Source of the DNA: Amycolatopsis alkalitolerans
Lineage (GTDB): Bacteria; Actinomycetota; Actinomycetes; Mycobacteriales; Pseudonocardiaceae
NCBI RefSeq assembly: GCF_006152065.1
Contig: NZ_VDFW01000042.1
Location: forward strand, 1 to 51,870
Direction of reading: 5' to 3'
DNA length: 51,870 bases
The translations under genes were made by a program, and so were the position numbers. Each line of letters opens with the position of its first letter. Positions within the stretch are counted from its first letter, which is position 1. Below, piece by piece: positions 39,113-47,912 of the stretch. The notes under the pieces were generated by a model. The model was not told the origin of the DNA, did no database searches, and saw nothing but the letters and a program-made list of their open reading frames with translations.

Positions 39113-41842
39113 CTATCCCAGCGCGACCGCGGCATCTTCGGGCTCGCCGGTCTCCGCCGACGTGCCCAGGTAGGCGGCGATCACCCGGGGGTCCTTCCTG
39201 ATCTCCGCGGCGGTGCCCTCAGCGATCTTCTCGCCGAACTCGAGCACGGAGACCCGGTCGCAGATGCCCAGGACCATGCTGATGTCGTGCTCGATGAGCA
39301 GTACACCGATGTTCCACTCCTTGGCCAGCCGGATGACCAGGTCGCTCAGCTCGGCCGTCTCGGTGGCGCCCAGGCCCGCCGCGGGTTCGTCGAGCAGCAG
39401 GAAAGCCGGGGCCGTGGCCACGGCACGGGCGATGGCGACCAGCCGGCGCTGGCCGTAGGAGAGCTCCTTGGGCTGCTTGTCGAGCACCCCGGCGAGCTGG
39501 AAGGTCTCGACCACCGTGCCGACGGCTGCGGGCATGGCCTGCGCGCGTGCCGGGAACAGCGCCGTGGCGTACGCCCAGCCGTCCTGCTTGTCGGCCGCCG
39601 CGCGCAGGTTCTCCTCGACCGTGATGTCGTCGAACAGTTCCAGTGATTGGAACGACCGGGTGATACCCGCGCGGGCCCGCCGGTGCGCGGTCAGCTGGTC
39701 CACCCGGACCGCAGCGAGCTCGACCGTGCCGCTGGCCTTGACGTAGCCGGTGACACCGTCGATGAGCGTCGTCTTGCCCGAGCCATTCGGGCCGATGAGT
39801 CCGACCACCTCGCCGCTGCGCACTTCGAGGTCGATCCCATTGAGCGCGCGCACACCGCCGAACCGGACGCTCAAACCGTTGAGGCGCAGGGACGAATCGG
39901 GACGGCGCTCGCCCTCGGGGACGGCCGGCGACCGATCGGCCGGGACCAGCACGGGACGGGCAGGCCGCCGGCGACCGATCTTCCCGGCGAGCCGGCGCAG
40001 GGTCGCCTTCATCGGGGCGGCGATGCCGTCCGGGTTGAGCAGCAGGGTCAGCAGCACCAGCACGGCACCGATCAGCACCAGCCACTGTGGACCGTTGGTG
40101 GCGCCGACGTGGTTGGCGATCACGCCACCGGGCAGGCCGCCGGAGACCAGCTGACCACCGAATACCGGGCCGCTGACGTGCGCGATACCGCCGACGACGG
40201 ACTGCATGACGACGCTCACCGAGGCGAGGCTGTCGTACCCCTGCGTCAGCAGGATCGAGGCGCTGGAGAACGCGAACAGGATGCCACCGAGACCGGCAAG
40301 GGCCGCCGACACCGAGAAGGCGTAAAGCTTCGCCGCGGACACGTTGACGCCCAGCGACGCGGCGGCGCGTTCGTTGGCTCGCAGCGCGATCAGCCGTCGA
40401 CCGGCCCGACTGCGCCTGAGGTTGCTCACGAACCAGACCGCGATCGCGAACCAACCGAGGACGAACAACGTGTAGGTGCGCGGTGACCCGAGCGGGTCGA
40501 TTTCCAGGCCCAAAAAGTTCTGCACATCGATCGAGAACCCGAACTGCCCGCCTGCGATCTTCGAGTTCGTGAAGATCAGCGACTGCACGGCGACCCCGAG
40601 GCCGAGCGTCACGATCGCCAGTGCCGCGCCGCGCGAGCGCAGCGACGGGGCCCCGAAGATCAGTCCGCACACGCCCGCGCCGAGCACGCCCACCACGATT
40701 GCGGGCGCGAACGACCAGTGCAGGCTGGTGACCAGCTGCGCGGAAATGAGCGCACCCATGCCCGCGAGCGCGTATTGCCCCAGCGACAACTGGCCGGCGT
40801 AGCCCGTGACGACGACGAGCGACAGCATGATCACGGCCGCGATGATCGACACGCCGAGCGCGACGACCCACTCGACCGGCAGGTACAAGCTGCCGATCAC
40901 GGCGATGACGAGCAGGCCGATGACGACGAACGGGTTGACCCGGCCGAGCCCGAGCGACGGAAGGCGGTGCACCAGCTCCCCGCGCTGCGGGATGGCCTGC
41001 CGGCGGATGATGAGCGCGAACAAGATCACGACGAGCGGCAGCGCGTCGGCAAGGCCGGGCACCGCGCCCTGCCATTTCGTGACGGCGCCCTGGGCCATCC
41101 CCAACGCGACAGCGCCGAGGAACGCCAGCGGGAACGAACTGAAGCGGCCCAGCAGGCACACCGCTAGCGCCGGCACGACGAGCCAGGTCAGCGATGTCGA
41201 CGACAGCGTCGAGATCGGGATGACGAGAATGCCCGCCAGCGCCGCCAGGCCCGCGCCGATCGCCCAGTTGACGGTCGCCACCAGGTCGGGCGACCAGCCG
41301 ACCGAGGCCGCGGTCCGCTGGTTCTCCGCGACGCCTCGGGTGGCGAGACCGAACCGGGTGTGGTTGGCGAACAGGTGGAGCAGCACGGTGCCGACCGCAG
41401 CGATGCCGATCAGCCAGAACCGGTCGATGGAGAACTTGACGCCCCAGTCGACCACCTGTGCCGGCAACTGCTGGGGAATGTTGATCACGGTGCCGCTGTA
41501 GCGCAGTGTGGCGATCGACTGGATGATGACGAGGACACCCAGCGTAGCGATGATCCGGACCAGCGCCGCAGCATTGCGCAGCGGCCGCATGATCAACATG
41601 TAGATAAGCGCGCCGATCACGGCGACGGCCGCGACACTGAACGCCATCGCAAGGCCGTACGGCCACCGGTGCTGGATGTGCGTCTCGTAGAAGAAGTAGG
41701 CACCGGCCATGGCGAGCGCGCCGTGCGAGAAGTTGAGCACACCAGATGCCCGGTAGATGAGCACCAGTCCGAGCGCCAGTAGGGCGTATGCGGCGGACGA
41801 TCCCAGACCGAGGATCGCGAGTTGAACGTACTGACCCATCAT
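39113..41842 (-). CDS. Fused LivH-LivM-LivG transporter protein
   Basis: A 909-residue three-part protein. Residues about 1-290 are a LivH-type permease (GLGSSAAYALLALGLVLIYR, FSHGALAMAGAYFF). Residues about 320-640 are a LivM-type permease (VVTGYAGQLSLGQYALAGMG; SLRSRGAALAIVTLG). Residues about 670-900 are a LivG-type ATPase with Walker A GPNGSGKT (about 685-692) and LSYGQRRLVAIARA. No internal stop or start interrupts it. These are normally three genes; two- and three-way fusions are known in actinomycetes. The ATG 41842 follows AAGGGG. With LivF and the lipoprotein at 42045 it forms a complete importer. A perfect 8-bp palindrome lies upstream (41898-41918). Confidence 0.88.
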   Translation of the reverse strand: MMGQYVQLAILGLGSSAAYALLALGLVLIYRASGVLNFSHGALAMAGAYFFYETHIQHRWPYGLAMAFSVAAVAVIGALIYMLIMRPLRNAAALVRIIATLGVLVIIQSIATLRYSGTVINIPQQLPAQVVDWGVKFSIDRFWLIGIAAVGTVLLHLFANHTRFGLATRGVAENQRTAASVGWSPDLVATVNWAIGAGLAALAGILVIPISTLSSTSLTWLVVPALAVCLLGRFSSFPLAFLGAVALGMAQGAVTKWQGAVPGLADALPLVVILFALIIRRQAIPQRGELVHRLPSLGLGRVNPFVVIGLLVIAVIGSLYLPVEWVVALGVSIIAAVIMLSLVVVTGYAGQLSLGQYALAGMGALISAQLVTSLHWSFAPAIVVGVLGAGVCGLIFGAPSLRSRGAALAIVTLGLGVAVQSLIFTNSKIAGGQFGFSIDVQNFLGLEIDPLGSPRTYTLFVLGWFAIAVWFVSNLRRSRAGRRLIALRANERAAASLGVNVSAAKLYAFSVSAALAGLGGILFAFSSASILLTQGYDSLASVSVVMQSVVGGIAHVSGPVFGGQLVSGGLPGGVIANHVGATNGPQWLVLIGAVLVLLTLLLNPDGIAAPMKATLRRLAGKIGRRRPARPVLVPADRSPAVPEGERRPDSSLRLNGLSVRFGGVRALNGIDLEVRSGEVVGLIGPNGSGKTTLIDGVTGYVKASGTVELAAVRVDQLTAHRRARAGITRSFQSLELFDDITVEENLRAAADKQDGWAYATALFPARAQAMPAAVGTVVETFQLAGVLDKQPKELSYGQRRLVAIARAVATAPAFLLLDEPAAGLGATETAELSDLVIRLAKEWNIGVLLIEHDISMVLGICDRVSVLEFGEKIAEGTAAEIRKDPRVIAAYLGTSAETGEPEDAAVALG

Positions 41843-41897
41843 GCGGCCCCTTCGTCGCCGAGCCCGGGTCCCGGGCCGGCCGATGATCACTCGGCAC

Positions 41898-41918
41898 GTT
41901 TCTAATAACGTTAGAAAC
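41898..41918. promoter_or_regulatory. Perfect palindromic operator upstream of the Liv transporter genes
   Basis: GTTTCTAA (41898-41905), spacer TAACG, TTAGAAAC (41911-41918): a perfect 8-bp inverted repeat with a 5-nt spacer and the same CTAA-N5-TTAG core as the site at 34291. It lies 55 bp before the start codon of the fused permease gene, downstream of the binding-protein gene. This is typical for a TetR-type repressor site. Confidence 0.6.
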
Positions 41919-42044
41919 TCAAAAGGGCCGCCACAAGACGGGATTCGGCCCGAGTCGCCTGCACAGCGATCACCAATGTGGTCGTGGTAAGGGCTTCCGG
42001 GTGGGGCGCCGCAGCGGCCCCACCCGGAGTGCCCCTTGCCGGCG

Positions 42045-43292
42045 TCAGCCGGCGTAGGCGGTCTTCACAATGTCGTTGACCTGCACAGGCTGCGTGTTGA
42101 GCAGTCGCTGCTGGCCGTTGCCGATCGTGTAGAAGTACCAGGAGTCGAGCGATGCGCGGGGTAGCTTGTCGAACAGCACCTGGCTCGGCGTCCATGGTTG
42201 CGTCAGGCCGAGCAGGTCCACATTCTTGGCCGCGTCGATGGCCTTCTTGAACGACGCCGCGTCGGAGGCGCGCGCGTCACCGGCGATCTTCGCGAAGACC
42301 TTCACCGCGACGTACGCGTCCATGGTCGGGGTCTGCGAATACGCGGTCCCGGTGGGCGCGTCCGAGTTGCCGGCTGCCTTCTCCGCTTGCATGTCCGCCA
42401 GGAACTGCTTGATGCCGGGGAACTGGTCACCGGCACTCGGCGGCGGGAACGGCGTGGTGACGATGTACTGATTCTGCACGTCGGCCGGCTGGGCGAGGAA
42501 GGACTTCGTGTTGATGTTGCTGTCCTGCGAGATCATCTTTCCCTTGTAGCCGAGCTGGTTCATCGTCTTCAGCAAGGGCGCGATGAGCGGACCCAGGTCG
42601 GGCACGATGACGTCGGGGTTGCCGCTGAGCAGCTGCGACGCATAGGGCGCGAGGTCGGTCGCGCTGTTGCTCGGGATGACCGTTGTGGACACCACCTGGC
42701 AGCCAAGCTGTACACAGGCGTTCCGGTAGAAGTCCGGGTAGGGCGCCGTGTACGGGTAGTCCAGCCGCACCACGCCGACCCGCTTGCCGCCCCACTTGGC
42801 CGCGGCGTAGATCTGACCCGCATTCGCGTAGGTCTGCCCGCCGAAGAACAGGTAGCTGTTGGGGTCGCGTTCGGACACTCCGGACGCCCAGTTGCCGACC
42901 TGCGCGATGCCGGCGCGGGCGAACAGTTCGTCCGCGGTCTTCTCCGACGTGTAGGTCGCGTTGCCGACGGTGGCGACGACCTTGTCGTTGATCAGCTGCC
43001 GCACGCACGCTGTTTCCTTGTTGGGATCCAGCGGTCCGTTACAGAAGTCGATCTCGATCGGGTGGCCGTTGACGCCGCCCGCGGCGTTCACCGCACGCGC
43101 CGCGCCCTTGGCCGCGGCCACCGCCTCCGCATAGTCGACCGACGCGCCGACTGGCACGATCATGCCCAGTTTCAGCGGCGTGCTGGGGTCTGCGACGCTC
43201 GATCCTGCCGAGCTCGAGCAGGCGCTCATCAGCAGCCCGACCAGCGTCACAACGACAGCCGCCGTCGCACCCCAGACCTTGCTTCGTGCCAT
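42045..43292 (-). CDS. ABC transporter substrate-binding lipoprotein (HAAT/LivK type)
   Basis: A 415-residue periplasmic-binding-protein-like lipoprotein. The signal peptide (VVVTLVGLLMSAC) ends in a lipobox with Cys25. The type-I binding fold follows: LKLGMIVPVGASVDYAEAVA, GVNGHPIEIDFCNGPLDPNK, ATVGNATYTSEKTADEL and the hinge region KRVGVVRLDYPYTAPYPDF. ATG 43292 with GGAGTTGGC upstream is preferred over a longer frame that lacks a signal sequence. It lies 202 nt upstream of the fused permease gene on the same strand and should deliver the substrate to it. The ligand is unknown; catabolic-cluster relatives bind aromatic or cyclic carboxylates. Confidence 0.88.
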   Translation of the reverse strand: MARSKVWGATAAVVVTLVGLLMSACSSSAGSSVADPSTPLKLGMIVPVGASVDYAEAVAAAKGAARAVNAAGGVNGHPIEIDFCNGPLDPNKETACVRQLINDKVVATVGNATYTSEKTADELFARAGIAQVGNWASGVSERDPNSYLFFGGQTYANAGQIYAAAKWGGKRVGVVRLDYPYTAPYPDFYRNACVQLGCQVVSTTVIPSNSATDLAPYASQLLSGNPDVIVPDLGPLIAPLLKTMNQLGYKGKMISQDSNINTKSFLAQPADVQNQYIVTTPFPPPSAGDQFPGIKQFLADMQAEKAAGNSDAPTGTAYSQTPTMDAYVAVKVFAKIAGDARASDAASFKKAIDAAKNVDLLGLTQPWTPSQVLFDKLPRASLDSWYFYTIGNGQQRLLNTQPVQVNDIVKTAYAG

Positions 43293-43425
43293 GCCAACTC
43301 CGTTGTCTCGATGACTATTACGCAATGGTGCTACCAAGGTAGACGGCGCTATCGTCTTCGTCAATGTTGTTAAAGATAATAAGGAGCTATCTGCGCGGCC
43401 GTCCCTGCGGCTGGCGAGGCGCCGT

Positions 43426-43465
43426 CGACGAGCGGTCGCCGGCCATCCAGCTGGTCCGCTCGTCG
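43426..43465. terminator. Hairpin in the gap between binding-protein and MFS genes
   Basis: CGACGAGCGG (43426-43435) and CCGCTCGTCG (43456-43465) form a perfect 10-bp stem with a 20-nt loop. On the plus side an AT-rich stretch follows. It could end transcription from either side or be a regulatory structure; the long loop makes a strong terminator less certain. Confidence 0.4.
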
Positions 43466-43470
43466 ATTAA

Positions 43471-43490
43471 TTTCTAATTATCCAATAGAG
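43471..43490. promoter_or_regulatory. Operator-like half-site
   Basis: TTTCTAA-TTATC matches the left arm of the 41898 palindrome and the spacer of the 34291 palindrome; the right arm (CAATAGAG) is degenerate. It lies upstream of the substrate-binding-protein gene in an AT-rich island. Confidence 0.35.
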
Positions 43491-43935
43491 CATCATTGGA
43501 ACGGCGGCCTGCTCGCCGGCCGTGCGTCGGCTGCCCACCACGAAGTCGTCGGTGCGGCGGTCGTCAGAGGGCACCGGAACTGGTTCGGACGAGATCACTC
43601 GCCGTACCGCGCCGAGACTGGGGTGCGGGATGGCCCCGCACGACAAGGGCACCGCGCCGGCCACCGGCCGCGGCGCGTCGCGGGCGTCATCGGTGTGCGC
43701 GAGCATCGGTCCGGCGCTGTTGGGATGCGCAGCTCCCCCGCCGGGCAGGTGAACCACAACTCCAGCGCACCGGCAGGGCGTGCCCATCCCGTGCAAGACG
43801 GTCGCGCGGCGCGGGTTGACCCGGCCGCAGCGCCGGAGGCAGATGATCCGGACCGGCCTGTGTGTTCACCGGCCTCTCGGCACCGGCTCGCGAGCGACCC
43901 GCCGCCGGTCACCCGCCGCCGGTCACCCGCCGCCC

Positions 43936-45384
43936 TCACCCGCCGCGTGTGACCGCCGCCGATGACGTGCACCGCACCGCCTCCGGAGCCGGCGGCCGCG
44001 CGGGCCCGTGCCGGTCCCGCGGCACCAGCGTCGCCACCACCGTTCCGACGGCGGCGATGAGAGCGAGGGTCAGGAACCCGTACCGGTACCCGGATTCGGC
44101 CGGCACCCCGTCGGGACGCAGGGCGGCCGTGATGATCGTGCCGATCAGAGCCGCGCCGATCGACCCGCCCATCAGCCGGATATTGGCCGTCATCCCGGCC
44201 GACACACCGGTCTGCGCCGGCGGCACCGCGCTCACGCTGATGTGACTCTGTGCGGCAAACACGAGAGCCACCCCGATTCCCATGCACACCATGGAAAGAT
44301 AGATCTCCCACGGCGACGTGTGCGCGAAGGCCAGCAAGACCGGCGAGGCACAGCAGAACACCCCACCGCACAACAGGATCGACCTCGAGCCGAAGCGCGC
44401 GGTGAGCATTCCGTTCACCAGCCCCAGCAGGATCGCGACGGTCGGCTGCGGCGCCAGGTACAGCCCGGCCTCGGTCAGCGTGGCGCCGAACCCGTACCCG
44501 GCGGAGCGTCGGGTCTGGACGAGCTCCGCGGCGAACGACAGCGGCGCGTACATGCAGGTGCCGATCAGCAAGGCCGCGAGGTTGTTCGACCAGACACCCC
44601 TGATCTTCATTAGCCGCATGTCGATCAAGGGCGTCGGTGAGCGGCTCTCCACGCGCACCCAGGCGACGAACACGACCACCGAGGCGAGGAGCAGGCCCAG
44701 TGTGCCGACCGACGTCCATCCCCACAGGTTGGCCTCGCTCACGGCGAGCAGCAGCGCCACGAGCCACACCGACAGCAACACGAACGCCGGCCAGCGCAGC
44801 GTGCCGCCCGTCTGCACCGGCGAGGGCGGGATGACGATCAGGGCGGCGATCGCGGCGGCTGCCGTCGGTACCAGCGGTAACCAGAACAACCAGTGGTAGC
44901 CCAGGTAGTCGACGACCGGACCGGCGAGGACGATGCCCAGGCCCGCGCCGATGCCCGAGATACCGGAGATCAGCCCGATGGCACCGGCGACGGCACGGGC
45001 CGGCAGCAGGTCGTGCACGATCCCGAAGGCCAGCGGCAGCACACCGCCGCCGGCACCTTGCCCAGCCCGGCCGACCACCATCAGCGGCAGCGTGGTCGCC
45101 AGCGCGGTGAGCAGCGAACCTACCGCGAGCGAACCCAGCGCAACCACGAAGAGGCGTTTCCTGCCCCAGCGATCGCCCAGCCGCCCCAGGATCGGCGTGC
45201 AGACCGATGCGGAGAGCAGATACGCCGTGAGTACCCACGTCACGTTCGCCTGTGAGGTGTGCAGGGACGTCTGCAGCGTGGTCAGCACCGGGAACAGCGC
45301 GGACTGCAGGAGGGTGTAGGAGCCGGAGCTGACACACAGGACCGCCAGTGTGATTCCCCGATGTGGTGCCCCGTCGCGGGCCAC
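43936..45384 (-). CDS. MFS drug/substrate exporter, DHA2 (EmrB/QacA) type
   Basis: A 482-residue MFS protein with 14 predicted helices. TWVLTAYLLSASVCTPILGR and LGDRWGRKRLFVVAL (A-motif) in the N-half, and ISGISGIGAGLGIVLAGPVV (C-motif of antiporters), mark the DHA2 family of proton-driven exporters. The GTG at 45384 starts 1 bp after the VOC gene stop; a GTG at 45420 would overlap that gene by 35 nt. Within a catabolic cluster it probably exports the substrate, a toxic intermediate or an antibiotic-like compound. It is cotranscribed with the VOC protein. Confidence 0.85.
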   Translation of the reverse strand: MARDGAPHRGITLAVLCVSSGSYTLLQSALFPVLTTLQTSLHTSQANVTWVLTAYLLSASVCTPILGRLGDRWGRKRLFVVALGSLAVGSLLTALATTLPLMVVGRAGQGAGGGVLPLAFGIVHDLLPARAVAGAIGLISGISGIGAGLGIVLAGPVVDYLGYHWLFWLPLVPTAAAAIAALIVIPPSPVQTGGTLRWPAFVLLSVWLVALLLAVSEANLWGWTSVGTLGLLLASVVVFVAWVRVESRSPTPLIDMRLMKIRGVWSNNLAALLIGTCMYAPLSFAAELVQTRRSAGYGFGATLTEAGLYLAPQPTVAILLGLVNGMLTARFGSRSILLCGGVFCCASPVLLAFAHTSPWEIYLSMVCMGIGVALVFAAQSHISVSAVPPAQTGVSAGMTANIRLMGGSIGAALIGTIITAALRPDGVPAESGYRYGFLTLALIAAVGTVVATLVPRDRHGPARPPAPEAVRCTSSAAVTRGG

Positions 45385-45385
45385 G

Positions 45386-45955
45386 CTATGCCTGCCGACC
45401 GGGGACCGCTGGTACGGCACGAAAGTCCAGCGGCTGGATGAGCTCGCGACGGTCCCACCGCGTGCTCTGCTCGCGGATGTAGGCGTACACCTGCCGGATC
45501 GCGGGAACCTCCGGGCAGAGCTCGAGCATGTGGCCGAGAACCGGGCGGGTGTCGAGGTAGCAGATGCGGCAGTCCTGCGGGCCGGACAACTCCATCGCCA
45601 CCGGATCGCCGGCGGCCACGAGCGCCGCCTTCGCGCCCTCGTAGTCGCCGGTGAACACCGCCGTGTGGTGCAGACCTCCCTCGCCGGACTCGTACATGTC
45701 GCGATAGCAGCTCGGGCCCGGCGAGGACTCCGCGATCAACTCGATCTGTACCTCGCCTGCCTGCGCACACGCGATCTCGACGACAACCGGCTCGGCGATC
45801 GGAGCCCCGCGATATGCCACGTCCCCCAGCGCGTGCGGACGGCCGCGGAAGAACGGCCCGATGCCGTACAGCTCATGGAAACGGTGACAGGCCGCGGCGA
45901 GATCCGGGACTAGGTAAGCGTTCTGGACGACGTCGAACGGGACCACCGGCGTCAT
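45386..45955 (-). CDS. VOC (glyoxalase/dioxygenase fold) family protein
   Basis: A 189-residue protein of the vicinal-oxygen-chelate fold. FDVVQNAYLVPDLAAACHRF, then VQIELIAESSPGPSCYRDMY and GLHHTAVFTGDYEGAKAAL show the paired beta-alpha-beta-beta-beta modules. His residues at the start of each module (HRF and HHTAVF) and the Glu in QIELI are candidate metal ligands. The C-terminal WDRRELIQPLDFRAVP is like a group of actinobacterial and proteobacterial VOC proteins found with P450s and steroid or aromatic genes. It is divergent from the first P450 gene and leads the MFS gene. It may be an isomerase, an epoxide lyase-like enzyme or a binding protein. Confidence 0.8.
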   Translation of the reverse strand: MTPVVPFDVVQNAYLVPDLAAACHRFHELYGIGPFFRGRPHALGDVAYRGAPIAEPVVVEIACAQAGEVQIELIAESSPGPSCYRDMYESGEGGLHHTAVFTGDYEGAKAALVAAGDPVAMELSGPQDCRICYLDTRPVLGHMLELCPEVPAIRQVYAYIREQSTRWDRRELIQPLDFRAVPAVPGRQA

Positions 45956-46058
45956 GGGGCATGACTCCCGTCTGGAGTACGGGGTATCAAGGTCAGCGAG
46001 ATCGAAATCATGTTATCCGAGCAACACTTGCTGCGGGAACCCTGGAACACCATTGCGG

Positions 46059-46079
46059 TGTCCCGCCGCCCGAGGGACA
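46059..46079. repeat. Inverted repeat TGTCCC/GGGACA in the VOC-P450 divergent region
   Basis: TGTCCC (46059-46064) and GGGACA (46074-46079) form a 6-bp inverted repeat with a 9-nt spacer. It lies 21 bp upstream of a longer inverted repeat. It may be a binding site for a regulator of one of the divergent genes. Confidence 0.3.
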
Positions 46080-46099
46080 GGTATCATCGAAGCCGGTCG

Positions 46100-46129
46100 C
46101 TTGACCAGCCAGACAGTCTTATGGTCAAG
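46100..46129. promoter_or_regulatory. Inverted repeat operator candidate upstream of the first P450
   Basis: CTTGACCA (46100-46107) and TGGTCAAG (46122-46129) form a perfect 8-bp inverted repeat, arm centres 22 bp (two helical turns) apart. It ends 34 bp before the P450 ATG. It differs from the CTAA-N5-TTAG family, so a second regulator may act here. Confidence 0.5.
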
Positions 46130-46163
46130 TTGTGTTGTTGCATCGCGTGCTGGAGGAGACCGG

Positions 46164-47399
46164 ATGACACTCAGTGATTTCGACCCGCGGTCGCCGGAGG
46201 TAGTCGCGTGCCCCGAGGCATACTTCGCCGCGATGCGGTCGGAGTGTCCTGTGCACCGTGACGCCGAGACGGGCGTGTACTCGCTCGCGCGCTACGACGA
46301 CGTCCGCGGCGCCGCGCAGCGGCCCAACCTGTTCTCCAGCCATCGGCCGATCTTCGGCGAGGGCGACCCGGAGCTGGAGGCGATCCAGGCCGAAGGTTTC
46401 CCCGAGGTCCCCACACTCACGCCGAACGACCCACCGGTACACACCCGCTACCGCAAGCTGGTCAACCGCGCGTTCTCGCCGAAAGTCGTCAAAGATCTCG
46501 AGCCCGCCATCAAGTCGATCATCTCCGGCCTGATCGACAACTTCGCCGACCGCGGCGAGGTGGAGTTCCTCAGCGAGTTCGCCGCGCTGGTGCCCGGTTA
46601 CGTGATCGCCGACGCGCTCGGCATCGACCGGCGTGACCAGGACAAGTTCATGCACTGGTCGGACCAGATCGTCGCGACGATCACCTTCGTCGAGGGCCTG
46701 AGCCGCGCACAGCAGATCGAACACAAATGGGGCTTCGTCCAGTTCCAGCACTACTTCGCGAAGGAGATCGAGAAGCGGCGGGAGAATCCCGGCACCGACA
46801 TGATCAGCGACCTGGTCACCGCCCGGGTCGGCGGTGAGCGTCCGCTGGACCGCGACGAGATCCTCGACCTGATCCGCATTTTCCTGGTGGCGGGTAACGA
46901 GACCACAGCGAGCTGGATCGGCGGCACGATGCGGCTGCTGCTGGCCAACCCGGAGGTGCTGGCGCAGGTCACCGCCGACCGTTCGCTCATCCCGCGGATG
47001 CTCGAGGAGAGTCTGCGGATCATCAGCCCATCGCGCTGGACGACCCGCACCGTCGAACTGGGTGCCGAGCCGGTCGCGCAGGTGCGTGGTGTCGAGGTGC
47101 CGGAGGGCTCCCGCGTCCGGTTGCTCTGGAACTCCGCGAACCACGACGAGGCCTACTACCCGGACCCCGAAACCTTCGACATCCACCGGGAGGGCCCGGG
47201 CCACATGGCGTTCGGGCACGGCGTGCACCTCTGTATCGGTGCCGCGCTCGCCCGCGCCGAAGCCCGCATCGCGTTCGAGGGCATCCTCGACCGGCTCACC
47301 GGCCTGCGGCTCGCGATACCGCATTCGGAGATCCATAACCGCCCGATGGGTGGTGTCAACCGGCTCGACGTGCTGCCACTGACCTTCGAGACGATCTGA
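46164..47399 (+). CDS. Cytochrome P450 (first)
   Basis: A 411-residue soluble bacterial P450. The I-helix oxygen motif VAGNETTAS (about 241-249), EESLR (about 281-285, the ExxR motif) and the heme loop FGHGVHLCIG with Cys357 are all present. PNDPPVHTRYRKLVNRAFSP is the C-helix region. The ATG 46164 has GGAGGAG upstream; a longer frame from 45954 is not protein-like. No ferredoxin or reductase gene is in the window, so redox partners come from elsewhere. The gene is followed after 39 nt by the SnoaL-like gene. Members hydroxylate terpenoids, steroids, fatty acids or xenobiotics; the substrate is open. Confidence 0.92.
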   Translation: MTLSDFDPRSPEVVACPEAYFAAMRSECPVHRDAETGVYSLARYDDVRGAAQRPNLFSSHRPIFGEGDPELEAIQAEGFPEVPTLTPNDPPVHTRYRKLVNRAFSPKVVKDLEPAIKSIISGLIDNFADRGEVEFLSEFAALVPGYVIADALGIDRRDQDKFMHWSDQIVATITFVEGLSRAQQIEHKWGFVQFQHYFAKEIEKRRENPGTDMISDLVTARVGGERPLDRDEILDLIRIFLVAGNETTASWIGGTMRLLLANPEVLAQVTADRSLIPRMLEESLRIISPSRWTTRTVELGAEPVAQVRGVEVPEGSRVRLLWNSANHDEAYYPDPETFDIHREGPGHMAFGHGVHLCIGAALARAEARIAFEGILDRLTGLRLAIPHSEIHNRPMGGVNRLDVLPLTFETI

Positions 47400-47438
47400 T
47401 CGACATCTCGGCATCGCTGCCGGAGAGAGGAGCCATCC

Positions 47439-47912
47439 GTGCCCGAACGGCAGACCATTGAGGCCGCCACCGCGCAGGTCCTGACCGACAAGCTGGCGAT
47501 CCAGGAGAACCTGAGCCGCTATGTCTTCGGTTTCGACACCCGGGACTACGACATGGTGCGGTCGGTGTTTCTGCCCGACGCCACGATCGACTACGACTCG
47601 CTGCCGCCCTTCGAGCGCGGCTTCCCGGAATTCCTCGAGATGAGCATCGGCATCCTGGAGCAGCTTGCGTCGACCCAGCACTTCATCGGGAGTGTCCACG
47701 TCGCGGTCGCCGGCGACACCGCGCACTGCACCAGCTACGTGCAGGCCACCCATGTCGCCGGCGACGGGCGGATGTTCGTCGGCGCCGGCCGCTATGACGA
47801 CGACCTGGTCCGCACGGCGGACGGCTGGCGGATCGCCGCACGCGTCTTTCGCCGGCAGTGGGGGCGGGACGATGACGGCCTCGGCCGGTCTCTCAACGTC
47901 GGCAAGCGCTGA
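47439..47912 (+). CDS. SnoaL-like (NTF2-fold) protein
   Basis: A 157-residue protein of the SnoaL/scytalone-dehydratase-like group. LAIQENLSRYVFGFDTRDYD is the helical start, QHFIGSVHVAVAGDTAHCTS the strand with a conserved His, and TADGWRIAARVFRRQW the C-terminal strand pair. GTG 47439 has GAGAGGAG upstream and lies 39 nt after the P450. NTF2-fold enzymes act as dehydratases, isomerases, epoxide hydrolases or ketosteroid isomerases on cyclic substrates, which fits a step after P450 hydroxylation. A truncated paralog is found at 35890-36201. A GTG start and a basic C-terminus (RSLNVGKR) are unremarkable. Confidence 0.85.
   Translation: MPERQTIEAATAQVLTDKLAIQENLSRYVFGFDTRDYDMVRSVFLPDATIDYDSLPPFERGFPEFLEMSIGILEQLASTQHFIGSVHVAVAGDTAHCTSYVQATHVAGDGRMFVGAGRYDDDLVRTADGWRIAARVFRRQWGRDDDGLGRSLNVGKR

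Larger units (their letters stand above)
43293..43935. other. 643-bp intergenic region
   Basis: It contains the promoter area of the binding-protein gene (AT-rich 43315-43385), the hairpin at 43426-43465 and the operator-like half-site at 43471. A minus-strand frame 43467-43796 has good codon composition but no recognisable family or ribosome site, so it is not called a gene. Confidence 0.45.

Noticed and set aside
34291..41918. KstR or KstR2 operator for the CTAA-N5-TTAG palindromes
   Set aside because: The sites do not fit TnnAACnnGTTnnA or the KstR2 consensus as I recall them, so the regulator is left open.
43467..43796. 109-residue minus-strand frame upstream of the binding-protein gene
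   Set aside because: Codon composition is acceptable but there is no ribosome site or family match, and its 3' end runs into the AT-rich operator-like site.
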